A stretch of DNA of 64,000 nucleotides from Rhodanobacter glycinis (lineage in GTDB: Bacteria; Pseudomonadota; Gammaproteobacteria; Xanthomonadales; Rhodanobacteraceae), in NCBI RefSeq assembly GCF_006438785.1, contig NZ_RCZB01000001.1:124001-188000 (forward strand), given 5' to 3'. Position 1 is the first letter of the stretch, and each line of letters opens with the position of its first letter. A program made the position numbers and the translations under genes. The notes under the pieces were generated by a model. That model had not been told where the DNA came from. It ran no database searches and saw nothing but the letters and a program-made list of their open reading frames with translations. Shown here in pieces: positions 36,860-45,500 of this stretch.

Positions 36860-37120
36860 ATCCGCTGCCGCAGTTGCCGAAACCTCCCGGGGTGAACAAG
36901 CTGCCCATCCCGGATGTGAAGACGATTTTCGCCTTCTTCTTGCCTGCGACCCATTTCCTGATGAAACCCTGGGTCAGGATGATCGGCATGAAGACATGGG
37001 TCTCGAAATTTCTGCGGACCAGATCGATCGGTATCTCTGGCACCGGACCGGCATCGCCCATGCCTGCATTGTTCCAGAGCACCTCAATGTTCCAGCTGTG
37101 CGCCGGTGCGATGCCGCAGG
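36860..37120 (-). pseudogene. Internal fragment of a short-chain dehydrogenase (SDR)
   Basis: One minus-strand frame encodes EVLWNNAGMGDAGPVPEIPI, then LVRRNFETHVFMPIILTQGF and KAKIVFTSGMGSLFTPGGFG. This covers the NNAG motif and the catalytic Ser region of an SDR. The frame is closed upstream by a stop near 37120. Downstream the family resemblance stops abruptly. The N-terminal cofactor loop and the YxxxK active site are missing, so it is a relic. Confidence 0.75.
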
Positions 37121-37295
37121 AATCGTCGAATCACGAGTCTGGTCGACACAGCCCTGACGAGGGCCATGCCTTTATCGACACGGAAAGAACGGTGCTGGAA
37201 TACTGGAGTTGAGCTATCGCAAGTTGCAGCAGTCTTGCCGCGGTTTCCACGTCGGTTCGGGCACATTCCCGTATCGGAATGCGCCCTTCGGCCGA

Positions 37296-38042
37296 TTAGC
37301 GCACACCGCCGCCGGCAAGCAATTGTTCGCCAGTGAGCCAGTAGGAATCATCGGAGGCCAGGAACACGGCGATAGAGGCGATGTCGTCCGGCTGGCCGGT
37401 GCGTCCCAGCGGTGTCCGCGTGATGGCGTCGGCCTCGAAATCCGAGCCAATGAAACCGGCCGTGTGTGTACCCTCGGTTTCGACCATGCCCGGGTTCAGC
37501 GCGTTGACGCGGATCTTGCGCGGGCCCAGTTCGCGTGACAGCACGCCGGTGATGGCATCCACCGCGCCCTTGGTGCCGGTGTACACCGCACTTCCCGGAG
37601 GGGTGATTCGGGTGACGACGGAGCCGATGTTGATGATGCTGGAGCCCTCGCCGAGATGCTTGCTGGCAGCCTGGGTCGTCAGCAGCAGGCCGAGCACGTT
37701 GACGTTGAAGTGCCGGTGGAAGTCTTCCTCGGTGATCTCCTCAAGCGGGGAGAAGCCATAGACGCCCGAATTGTTGACGAGAATATCCAGCCGGCCGAAA
37801 TGCTCGATGGCCGCGTCGACGATGGCTTGCGCATCGGCCGCCTTGGAGACGTCACCGCGCACGGAAACCGCCTTGCCGCCGGCTGCACCGATCTCGGTGA
37901 CGACGGTCTCGGCGCCTGTCTTGCTGGATGCGTAGTTGACGACCACCGACGCGCCCGCGGCGGCCAGTGACTTGGCAATGGCAGCGCCAATGCCTTTGGA
38001 TGCGCCGGTGACGATGGCGACTTTACCTTTGAGCTTGCTCAT
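37296..38042 (-). CDS. Short-chain dehydrogenase/reductase (SDR, glucose 1-dehydrogenase/FabG-like)
   Basis: The product has 248 residues from the ATG at 38042, with AGGAAAC three bases upstream. It is a classical SDR with cofactor motif TGASKGIGAA near 13, NNSG at 90, catalytic Ser in INIGSVV and the active-site motif YTGTKGAVDAI at about 152. Asn at the NNSG position replaces the usual NNAG, which is still acceptable. It is divergent from an ArsR-type regulator. A strong palindrome in the shared promoter points to repression by that regulator. The substrate is unknown. Confidence 0.93.
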   Translation of the reverse strand: MSKLKGKVAIVTGASKGIGAAIAKSLAAAGASVVVNYASSKTGAETVVTEIGAAGGKAVSVRGDVSKAADAQAIVDAAIEHFGRLDILVNNSGVYGFSPLEEITEEDFHRHFNVNVLGLLLTTQAASKHLGEGSSIINIGSVVTRITPPGSAVYTGTKGAVDAITGVLSRELGPRKIRVNALNPGMVETEGTHTAGFIGSDFEADAITRTPLGRTGQPDDIASIAVFLASDDSYWLTGEQLLAGGGVR

Positions 38043-38081
38043 GACGTTTCCTGTGTGCGTGGTGTGGAAGGCTTTGTATTC

Positions 38082-38108
38082 CTATAGTTCGTAACTTATG
38101 AACTATAG
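38082..38108. promoter_or_regulatory. Operator: perfect 9-bp inverted repeat between SDR and ArsR-type genes
   Basis: CTATAGTTC (38082-38090) and GAACTATAG (38100-38108) are exact inverted arms around a 9-base spacer GTAACTTAT. The site sits between the divergent starts at 38042 and 38115. A half copy (AGAACT) follows. It is the likely target of the regulator at 38115 and should control both genes. Confidence 0.85.
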
Positions 38109-38114
38109 AACTAA

Positions 38115-38525
38115 ATGTCAAGTGCTGTTAGCATGGATGTCATGAGGCCGCTGGTTCACCCATCGATCGAGGACATCACCGTGGAGGGCATCCTGCATGC
38201 CCTATCCGATCCTGTGCGGGTGGCGATCTATGCGGAACTGGCAAGCTCGACGTGTACCAACATCTGCTCGAACTTTCTGCAGGTCAGCGACCGCAGCATC
38301 CCCAAATCCACGCTTTCACAGCACTTCCGCGCGCTCAGAGAGGCGGGGCTCGTGCGTAGCGAACGGCATGGCGTCGAAATGCACAACACCAGCCGCTGCA
38401 TGGAGATCGAGCAACGCTTCCCGGGCTTGCTCGCCGCGATCCTGAACGCACACCGCATCCAGTCCGCAGGCCGCGTCCGCGCCGTCAAGCGCAAGCAGGC
38501 CGCCGTCAAAAAGCAGGGTGGCTGA
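38115..38525 (+). CDS. ArsR/SmtB-like winged-helix transcriptional regulator
   Basis: The product has up to 136 residues from the ATG at 38115. Later in-frame ATGs at 38133 and 38142 are alternatives, and none has a good ribosome site. The winged helix contains LHALSDPVRVAIYAELASS near 28 and the recognition region SKSTLSQHFRALREAGLVRSE in the form PKSTLSQHFRALREAGLV. No metal-binding cysteine pattern like that of ArsR is obvious, although a CTNICSN segment is present. It probably represses itself and the divergent SDR gene. Confidence 0.88.
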   Translation: MSSAVSMDVMRPLVHPSIEDITVEGILHALSDPVRVAIYAELASSTCTNICSNFLQVSDRSIPKSTLSQHFRALREAGLVRSERHGVEMHNTSRCMEIEQRFPGLLAAILNAHRIQSAGRVRAVKRKQAAVKKQGG

Positions 38526-38969
38526 TCAGGAGCCAGCTCCCAGAGGGTAGGGGCTTCTGCCTTGTGGTCATCCGATTCAAGCATGCCCGTCGTTCTGCGG
38601 GCCACTAGTGAGCCCATCACGGATTGGAGATCACGTTCGGTTTCCAGCTACGTTGATCGGCTGGTGCGGTTCGAACAGGGTGCGCCGATGACCGGTGTTT
38701 GCCAGGAAGCGTGGCGGGAAGCAACCGGAAATCACCTTCTGGCGAATGGATGTCCATACGTCCATGCGAAGTATTTCGATTTCCATTCGATGGCGCGACC
38801 AGGTTGCTGACTCCTTGATCGGATATTGCCGTCCACCCGTCGCAAGCCCTGCTCAGGCTGGCCGGATGAGGTGCGCGCTTCACCCCTGAGATCGGCCCGT
38901 CACTGCTGACACGATGCTGTCAGCAGCTTCCAGCCATGCTGCGCTCACCTTTCGCCGCCGAGCTTTCCC
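38526..38969. other. Intergenic stretch without a convincing gene
   Basis: This 444 bp lies between the ArsR-type regulator and the GST gene. Short open frames on both strands have no ribosome site and no recognised domain. No strong palindrome was seen. It should contain the promoter of the GST gene. Confidence 0.4.
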
Positions 38970-39692
38970 ATGTCGTCATCAGGCCTCACCCTGCACGCCA
39001 CTCGTGCCGCCTTCGGGCTGCCCGATTCCAGCCCGTTCGTGATCAAGACCGAAGTACAGCTGCAGATGGCCGGCCTTGCCTATGACCGGGCATCCGCCAT
39101 TCCGCCGCAGGCGCCCAACGGCAAGCTGCCTTTCATCAACGACCACGACGAAGTAGTGAGCGACTCCACCTTCATCCGCGCGCATGTCGAGCGCAAGTAT
39201 GGGGTGGACCTGGACGAGGGTCTGGACGCACCCCAGCGCGCGCAGGCCTGGGCGATCGAGCGGTTGCTGGAGGATCACCTCTACTTTGCGATGGTCTGGT
39301 TCCGCTGGATCGATCCGGAGAATTTTGCCAAGGGCCCGGCGCATTTTGCGGATGGCGCGCCCGAGGCGGATCGCGCGCAGCTGCGCAAAGACCTGCAGGC
39401 ACGCAAGGCTGTCGAGCTGCACGCGCAGGGGCTTGGTCGGCATGCGCCTGCGCAGATCGCTGCACTGGGCAAACGCTCGATCGATGCCTTGGCGCAACTG
39501 CTGGGCGATCAGCCGTATCTCATGGGCGCGTCGCCCAGTGGCGTGGACGCCACCGCGTTCGGCGTACTTGCCTGTGTCATCACGCCGTTCTTCGACACGC
39601 CGCTGCGCCGCGCGGCGGAAGCCCACCCTAACCTGGCCGCTTATGTGGCCCGCATGATGCAGCGCTACTACCCGCAGCACGCATGGGGTTGA
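38970..39692 (+). CDS. Glutathione S-transferase-family protein
   Basis: The product has 240 residues. The N-terminal thioredoxin-like domain carries the cis-Pro/Ser-like stretch GKLPFINDHDEVVSDSTFI near 50-68, which is the glutathione-binding site. The helical C-terminal domain (90-235) contains YLMGASPSGVDATAFGVLA. The family resemblance is closest to GSTs of the metaxin/failed-axon-connection type. A catalytic Cys or Ser is not clear. It is probably a detoxification enzyme or a thiol-binding protein in the cytoplasm. Confidence 0.85.
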   Translation: MSSSGLTLHATRAAFGLPDSSPFVIKTEVQLQMAGLAYDRASAIPPQAPNGKLPFINDHDEVVSDSTFIRAHVERKYGVDLDEGLDAPQRAQAWAIERLLEDHLYFAMVWFRWIDPENFAKGPAHFADGAPEADRAQLRKDLQARKAVELHAQGLGRHAPAQIAALGKRSIDALAQLLGDQPYLMGASPSGVDATAFGVLACVITPFFDTPLRRAAEAHPNLAAYVARMMQRYYPQHAWG

Positions 39693-39733
39693 TCGCCGAC
39701 GGCGGATGGGAATCCAGCTGTAGTGGTAGCCGA

Positions 39734-41191
39734 TTACGAAGGCAACGATCGACGCAAGTCCCGCAAGGCCGATAGAAGCTCCGCGGGCTCGCGCACCGAC
39801 TTGCGGGCCGTACCGATCGCCCGGCGTACGGCGCCCGGCGTGTCGCCCTTTTCGATCAGCGTGATCGCAGGAGCGCGGCACGCCACCAGTGCATCCACCC
39901 AGTCGGCTGGTTGCATGACACGGAAACGCCGCGTGACGAGCCGGCTTGCCCGAAACGCCGGGGCCAGTTGCTCCACCCCGGCGACTGCCGCGATGAAGCC
40001 ATCGATGGTTCGTACCGGAATGGCCGGGTCCATCGCAGTGGCGAGCGCGGCCAGCGCATCCGCTATGCGCCGGCGCAGTACAGCGGTCGAGCGCACGGGC
40101 AACACGAACCAGGCGCAGACGACACCGATGATCGCCCCGATCACGATTTCCTCCAGCCGCGGCCACAGGATGCGTGGTGCCGATGCGCCGGCAAAGCCCT
40201 GCAGCAGCGCCAGCGCGAGAGTGGCGAACAGCGCCCACCATGCGTACCCCAGCGGGCGCAGCCACACGCCAAGAAAGACCGCGGCAAGGATCAGCGCCGC
40301 CGCTGTCGCGTCGTGTGATCCAGCGTGGAGAGTGAACGTCAACGCAAGCACGGTGCCGGCCGCCGCACCCAGCACGCGCAGCACGCTCTTGTAGGCGACA
40401 TCCAGCCGGCCCCGGTTGCCACTGATGACAATGAAGGCAGTGAGGACGATCCATGCCCATCGCTCGGGGAAGAAGACGTAGCCGACTGTGAAAGATACCG
40501 TGAGCGCGATAGCCATCTGGATGGCCATTCGCGTGCTCGCCATCGGTCGTAGCGAGCTTTCGCGTGTTGGTGTCGGTGCCAGGCGTGCCGACGCGCGCAC
40601 CGATGGCAGAAAACGCAGGCGGCGGGCCAGCGCTTGCAGTGTGCCTACCCACAGCAGGGCCAGCAGCGCGATGAGTATCGGCACCAGCGGCGCCGGAATG
40701 GCGCTGGCTGGCACCGCCTGGATGTGCGGTGTAGTGAGCAGCACGACAAACGGCAGCGCGATCAGCGAACCGGCTCGCCGCGCCATCGGACCGAACCGGC
40801 GCAGCCAGATCGACACGAACATGCCGGCAACGAAGACCAGCGCACCCAGCCACGGTGCGCTATGCAGCAGCATGCCGACGCCCACCGCGAGCACGCCGAC
40901 GACAGGCAACGCGATGGCCGCTTCAATGCGGCCGCGCAGGTCGCGATCGAGCTGGCTGCGCGAGAGCGAGAGGCACAGCACCACGGCCAGCACCGCCGGG
41001 CCAGGCCCGGGGGCGATCGCCAGCGCGCACAGCATGGTGGCGATGGCGGCCAACATGGTCACGCAGGCTTCCCGTAGTGTGCGCAGGGCCGCAGCTACAT
41101 TTGCCGCCGTGCCTGGCTGCTGCGTTGTGGTGGCTGCGGAAATCATTTGCGCAACATGGATCGGTGAAGGAGTGGGCCGCCACTTTCTCAT
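39734..41191 (-). CDS. FUSC-family (aromatic acid exporter-like) inner membrane protein
   Basis: The product has 485 residues from the ATG at 41191, with GAAAGG upstream. An ATG at 41146 is an alternative. Two blocks of membrane helices (about 35-175 and 215-345) are separated by a cytoplasmic region and followed by a helical C-terminal domain. The second block begins MAIQMAIALTVSFTVGYVFF and includes WAWIVLTAFIVISGNRGR. This is the layout of FUSC/AaeB-like proteins, which export aromatic carboxylic acids with a membrane-fusion partner. No partner gene is adjacent, so the role is uncertain. Confidence 0.85.
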   Translation of the reverse strand: MRKWRPTPSPIHVAQMISAATTTQQPGTAANVAAALRTLREACVTMLAAIATMLCALAIAPGPGPAVLAVVLCLSLSRSQLDRDLRGRIEAAIALPVVGVLAVGVGMLLHSAPWLGALVFVAGMFVSIWLRRFGPMARRAGSLIALPFVVLLTTPHIQAVPASAIPAPLVPILIALLALLWVGTLQALARRLRFLPSVRASARLAPTPTRESSLRPMASTRMAIQMAIALTVSFTVGYVFFPERWAWIVLTAFIVISGNRGRLDVAYKSVLRVLGAAAGTVLALTFTLHAGSHDATAAALILAAVFLGVWLRPLGYAWWALFATLALALLQGFAGASAPRILWPRLEEIVIGAIIGVVCAWFVLPVRSTAVLRRRIADALAALATAMDPAIPVRTIDGFIAAVAGVEQLAPAFRASRLVTRRFRVMQPADWVDALVACRAPAITLIEKGDTPGAVRRAIGTARKSVREPAELLSALRDLRRSLPS

Positions 41192-41286
41192 GCATGCCGA
41201 CCTTTCCGACAGTCCGGAAAGTATTGCTGAAAGCGACGAGGCGCAGGGGCGGCTGTGGGCACGTTTTTGTGCAGATCACGCGTGCT

Positions 41287-42663
41287 CTAGCGCACCGCCG
41301 CCGACACCTCGTTGATCAGACGCAGCAGGCCGCGCATGTCGAAGTACGGTGGATCGAGGGTGGAGCCGAGCCGCACGATCACCAGCCGTCTGGATGGCAC
41401 GATGACGATGCGCTGCCCGTTCATGCCCGAGGCGAAGTAGGCATCGTCCGGCATGCCGGTGATGATGTGACTGCCATCCGCTCCGGTGCCGGTATTGGTC
41501 CAGAAGCCGGAGCCGTAGATGCTGTTCAGCGTCTGCTTGCTGACGTAGGCGCTCCATCCTTCGGGCAGGATGCGGCGGCCGTCGAGCATGCCGTCGTCGA
41601 GGTAGAGCTGGCCGAAGCGCGCCCAGTCGCGGGCTGAGGCGTAGATGCGCGTGGAACCGACCAGGGTTTGCGCGCCATCGAATTCCATCAGCACGTGACG
41701 CATGCCGAGCGGATCGAACAGTTCGCGATGCGCGAAATGGATCAGGCCGGATGCGCCACCACCTATCGCATCGCGCAGCACGCCGCCGAGAATCAGCGTG
41801 TTGCCGCTGGTGTATTCCCACTGCGTTCCGGGCGGGATGCGCAGCGCGGCATGGGCGGCGTACGCGGCCATGTCCTTGTGCAGAAACAGCATGTTGGACA
41901 CCGGATCGAAACCGCTGTCGTCTTCGGTGAGATCGAGCCCCGAGGTCATTCGCGACAGCTGGTCAAGCGTGATGTGGTGACGCGGGTCGTCGAGCGCTTG
42001 CCAGGTCGGCACCGGTGCCATCGCGTGCATGTCCAGCTTGCCTTGGCGGACCAGGATGCCGAGCAGCGCGTTCACTACCGATTTGCTCATCGAGTAGCCG
42101 AGTTGCGGTGTGTCCGGATGAAAACCGGTGGCATAGCGCTCGGCAACGAGCTGGCCGTCGTGCAGTACCACGATCGCGTGCACGTTGCGGCGCGGGCCGC
42201 TGGCCGGCTCTGCAAATGCGTGCGCCAGCGCGTCGACAATGGCCGGATCGGTGTTGACGACTGGCGCTGCAGATGTCGTTGCCGGCGACGCCACTTCGCG
42301 CGCTGCCTGCAGCGTCGCCGCATCCGGTGTCGTCGTGGGCAGCGCGCAGCCATAGCCCGGGTAGTAGGTCGCCACGCTGGTGAAGCGACCGTGCCATTGC
42401 GCCGTCACGGTTTGCCGCGCGGTGTCGACGGCGTAGCGCAGGTGCGGCAGCAGGATGTGCATGCCCTGCATCGGCGCGATGTTCTCGGCAAATACCCGAT
42501 CCGGCGCCAGGCCGGAAACGAACACGTCCGCACACAGCGTCTGCGCGACGTTGGCGGTGGCGACATGCAACGCCCGATCCGGCCGCTTCCACGCAGTGAG
42601 TCCGGCCACCCCGGCGACCAGCGCCAGGGTGACAAGGAGTTTCAGCCGGATCATTCCCTTCAT
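41287..42663 (-). CDS. Membrane-anchored beta-lactamase-family serine hydrolase (class C-like)
   Basis: The product has 458 residues from the ATG at 42663. An ATG at 42654 is an alternative. One N-terminal hydrophobic helix serves as anchor or signal (LLVTLALVAGVAGLTAW). The catalytic SxxK is in LGYSMSKSVVNALLG. The Tyr-containing motif is WEYTSGNTLILGG. The C-terminal end has a basic-G-type strand IVIVPSRRLVIVRLGST. The fold serves D-Ala-D-Ala peptidases, esterases and 6-aminohexanoate dimer hydrolases. The reaction here is unknown, but it acts in the periplasm. Confidence 0.9.
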   Translation of the reverse strand: MKGMIRLKLLVTLALVAGVAGLTAWKRPDRALHVATANVAQTLCADVFVSGLAPDRVFAENIAPMQGMHILLPHLRYAVDTARQTVTAQWHGRFTSVATYYPGYGCALPTTTPDAATLQAAREVASPATTSAAPVVNTDPAIVDALAHAFAEPASGPRRNVHAIVVLHDGQLVAERYATGFHPDTPQLGYSMSKSVVNALLGILVRQGKLDMHAMAPVPTWQALDDPRHHITLDQLSRMTSGLDLTEDDSGFDPVSNMLFLHKDMAAYAAHAALRIPPGTQWEYTSGNTLILGGVLRDAIGGGASGLIHFAHRELFDPLGMRHVLMEFDGAQTLVGSTRIYASARDWARFGQLYLDDGMLDGRRILPEGWSAYVSKQTLNSIYGSGFWTNTGTGADGSHIITGMPDDAYFASGMNGQRIVIVPSRRLVIVRLGSTLDPPYFDMRGLLRLINEVSAAVR

Positions 42664-42875
42664 GCGCTTCGGCACAAGCTTCCTTGATATGCGGTGGTCG
42701 ATGGATGCCTGCGGATGAGCGGCTGGGCTTGCCGCCCGTGCGTCGCGTGTCGGCGCTACGCTAACCGATCCATCGTGGCCCAGACAGTGACAGGTGTCAG
42801 CAACTGGGGCGGGCTTGCCGGCAGGTCGGATGTGGCGTTGTACGATGCGGCTCGAGAACCTCGGCGGAACACAGG

Positions 42876-43454
42876 ATGTCGCAGCAAGCATCACTTCCCG
42901 GCTTTGCGCCGGCGGCGGCCACGGATCGACTGTTTCTGGCGATCTTTCCGGATCGTGACATCGCGGCGCAGCTGGCTGCGCTCGCGGCCACCCAATGCGC
43001 ACATCACGGCTTGCGCGGCAGGCCGCTGGGCACCGAGCGCTTCCACGTCACGCTGTTCCATCTCGGCGACTCGGCCGGCCTGCGCCAGGATGTGGTGGAC
43101 ACTGCATCGAAAGCGGCCTCGCGAGTGCAGGCGACATCGTTCGAGCTGGTTTTCGATCAGGTCGCCAGCTTTGCCGGCCGGCGGGACAAGTTGCCGTTCG
43201 TGCTCAAGGCTGACGGCGGCAATGCGCCGTTGCGTGCGTTCCATGCGGAGCTGGCTGAGCAGCTTCGCGAGGTCGGCCTGGCGCATTTTGCGCGTGAGAG
43301 TTTCGAGCCCCACGTCACGCTGGCGTACGACGCACGCACGATCGTGCCGGAGGCGGTGTCGCCGGTGCGCTGGCGCGCTCACGAGTTTGTGTTGATCCAC
43401 AGCCTGCTCGGGCAGACACGCCATATTCCGTTGGCGCGCTGGGCGCTCGTTTGA
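42876..43454 (+). CDS. thpR: RNA 2',3'-cyclic phosphodiesterase (2'-5' RNA ligase family)
   Basis: The product has 192 residues from the ATG at 42876. Two HxTx motifs define the 2H phosphoesterase: HVTL at 57-60 (ERFHVTLFHLG) and HVTLAYD near 145. The start RLFLAIFPDRDIAAQLAAL is typical of ThpR. It opens 2',3'-cyclic phosphates to 2'-phosphates and can join tRNA halves in reverse. It is a soluble cytoplasmic enzyme. A second, more divergent family member lies at 60940. The GGAACACAGG upstream acts as the ribosome site. Confidence 0.93.
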   Translation: MSQQASLPGFAPAAATDRLFLAIFPDRDIAAQLAALAATQCAHHGLRGRPLGTERFHVTLFHLGDSAGLRQDVVDTASKAASRVQATSFELVFDQVASFAGRRDKLPFVLKADGGNAPLRAFHAELAEQLREVGLAHFARESFEPHVTLAYDARTIVPEAVSPVRWRAHEFVLIHSLLGQTRHIPLARWALV

Positions 43455-43513
43455 TCGGGTCGGCACGTCGAATCCGCAACGGATGACGCGTTCATCGCGA
43501 AGCCGCTATCACC

Positions 43514-44749
43514 TCAGGCTTTGCGCCGGCGCACCCGATGCGCGACCGGCATCAAGGCCAGCACGGTGATGGCCGCAATGCCCGCGCCAACGAGAAAAGT
43601 AACGCGTGAACCGAAGGCATCCCACAGCGCGCCGGCCACGATGCTCGCCAGCAGCAGCGCCAGCCCGCTCACGAGGTTGAACACGCCGAATGCCGCGCCG
43701 CGCAGGTTTGCCGGCGCCACGTCAGCCACCAGGGTGGCGAGCAGGCCCTGGGTCATGCCCATGTGCAGGCCCCACAACACCACACCCAGCGCCAGGCCGC
43801 CCATGCCGCCGACGAGGGCGAGCGCCAGATCCGACACCACCAGTGCGGCCACACCAAGCGCGAGCAGCGTGCCGCGGTCGAAGCGGTCGGCCAGCACGCC
43901 GACGGGATAGGACGAGAACGCATACACCACGTTGAGCACCACCAGCACCAGCGGAATCAGGGCCAGCGTCAACCCCAGTTCCTGCGCGCGCAAGACCAGG
44001 AACGCCTCGCTGAAACGCGCCAGCGCGAACACGGCGGCAATCGACACCACGCCCCAGTACAACGGTGGCAGGCGCGCCAGTTCGACGCGCGAAAGCGGTG
44101 CGTGCACGCGCTCTTCCCGCCCGTGCACGGGCTTGTCGTGCACGCCGAACAGTACCAGCGCGAGCGCGGCGAAGGCCGGTGGCAGTGCCGCCCAGAACAC
44201 CCACGGAATGTTGTCGGCGGTCAACCACATCAGGCCGATCGCCAGCGCCGGCCCGATGAACGCGCCAACTGTGTCGAGCGATTGACGCAGGCCGAATGAG
44301 GCTCCCCGCAGCTCGATCGGGGCGAGGTCGGCGATCAGGGCGTCGCGCGGTGCACCGCGAATGCCCTTGCCGATGCGATCGACGAAGCGCGCCGCGATTA
44401 CCCAACCCACGGTGCTGGCCAGGGGAAAGACGGGCTTGGTGAATGCCGCCAGGCCGTAACCGATCGCCACCAGCAGCTTGCGTCGACCCAGCCAGTCGGA
44501 CAACACGCCGGAGAACACCTTGGTGATCGCTGCGGTGGATTCGGCGATACCCTCGATGAGCCCGACGGTCAGCGCCGACGTGCCGAGCACGGTGACCAGG
44601 TACACCGGCAGCAGCGCATGGATCATCTCCGAGGAGGTATCCATCAGCATGGAAACGAATCCCAGTGCCCAGATACCCCGTGGTATCCGCCGCAGCACCG
44701 AGCGCTTTTCCGCAACGTCGTGGGCGGATTCGTCCGCGGCAAGGCTCAT
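43514..44749 (-). CDS. MFS transporter, likely drug or unknown exporter
   Basis: The product has 411 residues and twelve helices from the ATG at 44749, with GGAGAG upstream. MFS motif A is GVLSDWLGRRKLLVAIGYGL near 79. The sequence FVSMLMDTSSEMIHALLPVY in helix 1 is a signature of a proteobacterial MFS subgroup often annotated as an exporter. RIGKGIRGAPRDALIAD sits in the loop between helices 4 and 5, and the second half has GVLADRFDRGTLL. No regulator is adjacent. The substrate cannot be assigned. Confidence 0.88.
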   Translation of the reverse strand: MSLAADESAHDVAEKRSVLRRIPRGIWALGFVSMLMDTSSEMIHALLPVYLVTVLGTSALTVGLIEGIAESTAAITKVFSGVLSDWLGRRKLLVAIGYGLAAFTKPVFPLASTVGWVIAARFVDRIGKGIRGAPRDALIADLAPIELRGASFGLRQSLDTVGAFIGPALAIGLMWLTADNIPWVFWAALPPAFAALALVLFGVHDKPVHGREERVHAPLSRVELARLPPLYWGVVSIAAVFALARFSEAFLVLRAQELGLTLALIPLVLVVLNVVYAFSSYPVGVLADRFDRGTLLALGVAALVVSDLALALVGGMGGLALGVVLWGLHMGMTQGLLATLVADVAPANLRGAAFGVFNLVSGLALLLASIVAGALWDAFGSRVTFLVGAGIAAITVLALMPVAHRVRRRKA

Positions 44750-44975
44750 CGAGACTCTCCATGGCTTTTGTCGGAGTTTTCAGAAACCCCGCTTTGAGGC
44801 GTCGTTTCAGCGAACGCGGCTCGCGCCCCATACGCTACCCGGTGCCGGCGATGGCGACGTGGCCGATGCCGGGCCGCCGCCGTCGACGGCAGGCCACGCC
44901 GCGATCCCTGTGTCGGTCAACCCGGATGCATGCCGCCGCCGCGCCGGTTGATGAATACCGTCCGCTTCGAACGGC

Positions 44976-45215
44976 CTATCCACCGCAACCGCCGCAACAG
45001 ATGGATGGCAGCTCCACCACCTGGTGCAGCTCCACCTGGCAGCCCGCCTGCCGCATCATGCCAAGCAAGTCCGTCACAGGGAGGTAGGTGGCGATTCTCA
45101 AGGTGCAGCCGTCCCGCGCCATGGCCACCACCACCGCCGGATCCGAGTCATACAGGACGTCCTCGATGGCACGCAGGTCCGGTTTCGCCCCGGACATGTC
45201 AATGTGATATTCCAC
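44976..45215 (-). CDS. Small conserved-looking protein ending in a CCGGCGG motif
   Basis: The product has 79 residues from a GTG at 45215, with a strong GAGGAG seven bases upstream. It starts MEYHIDMSGAKPDLRAIEDV and has a compact alpha/beta core, then a single Cys (DGCTLRIATYL) and another (QAGCQVELHQVVELPS). It ends ICCGGCGG, a dense Cys-Gly cluster suited to metal or persulfide binding. No family is recognised. It stands between convergent or distant genes without an operon partner. Confidence 0.7.
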   Translation of the reverse strand: MEYHIDMSGAKPDLRAIEDVLYDSDPAVVVAMARDGCTLRIATYLPVTDLLGMMRQAGCQVELHQVVELPSICCGGCGG

Positions 45216-45500
45216 CGCCTGCTCCTCAAGATCGGGTGGACGCCGGACTGGCGCCTTTGCCCATCATCGCTTTGACCCGGTGTCCGTCACCTTGACCCCG
45301 GTCATCGCCGGGCCGGAACGCGCAAGGAACGCAGTGCCGAGCGTGGCGGGCCACAGTGGCGCGCTGCATTCGCTCGCCGGTCATCGCGGCGGTGTCTCCT
45401 TGAAGCGGGGAGCGAAATGATCAGCGGATCGCGCACCGGATCGGGATGTGCGTGGAGCCGGGGCCGTCGATCGTGGCGAAGGCAGAACCGCTCGCCGCAG

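Noticed and set aside
39734..40853. Long minus-strand frame continuing from the GST region
   Set aside because: It is an out-of-frame shadow of the FUSC and GST genes.
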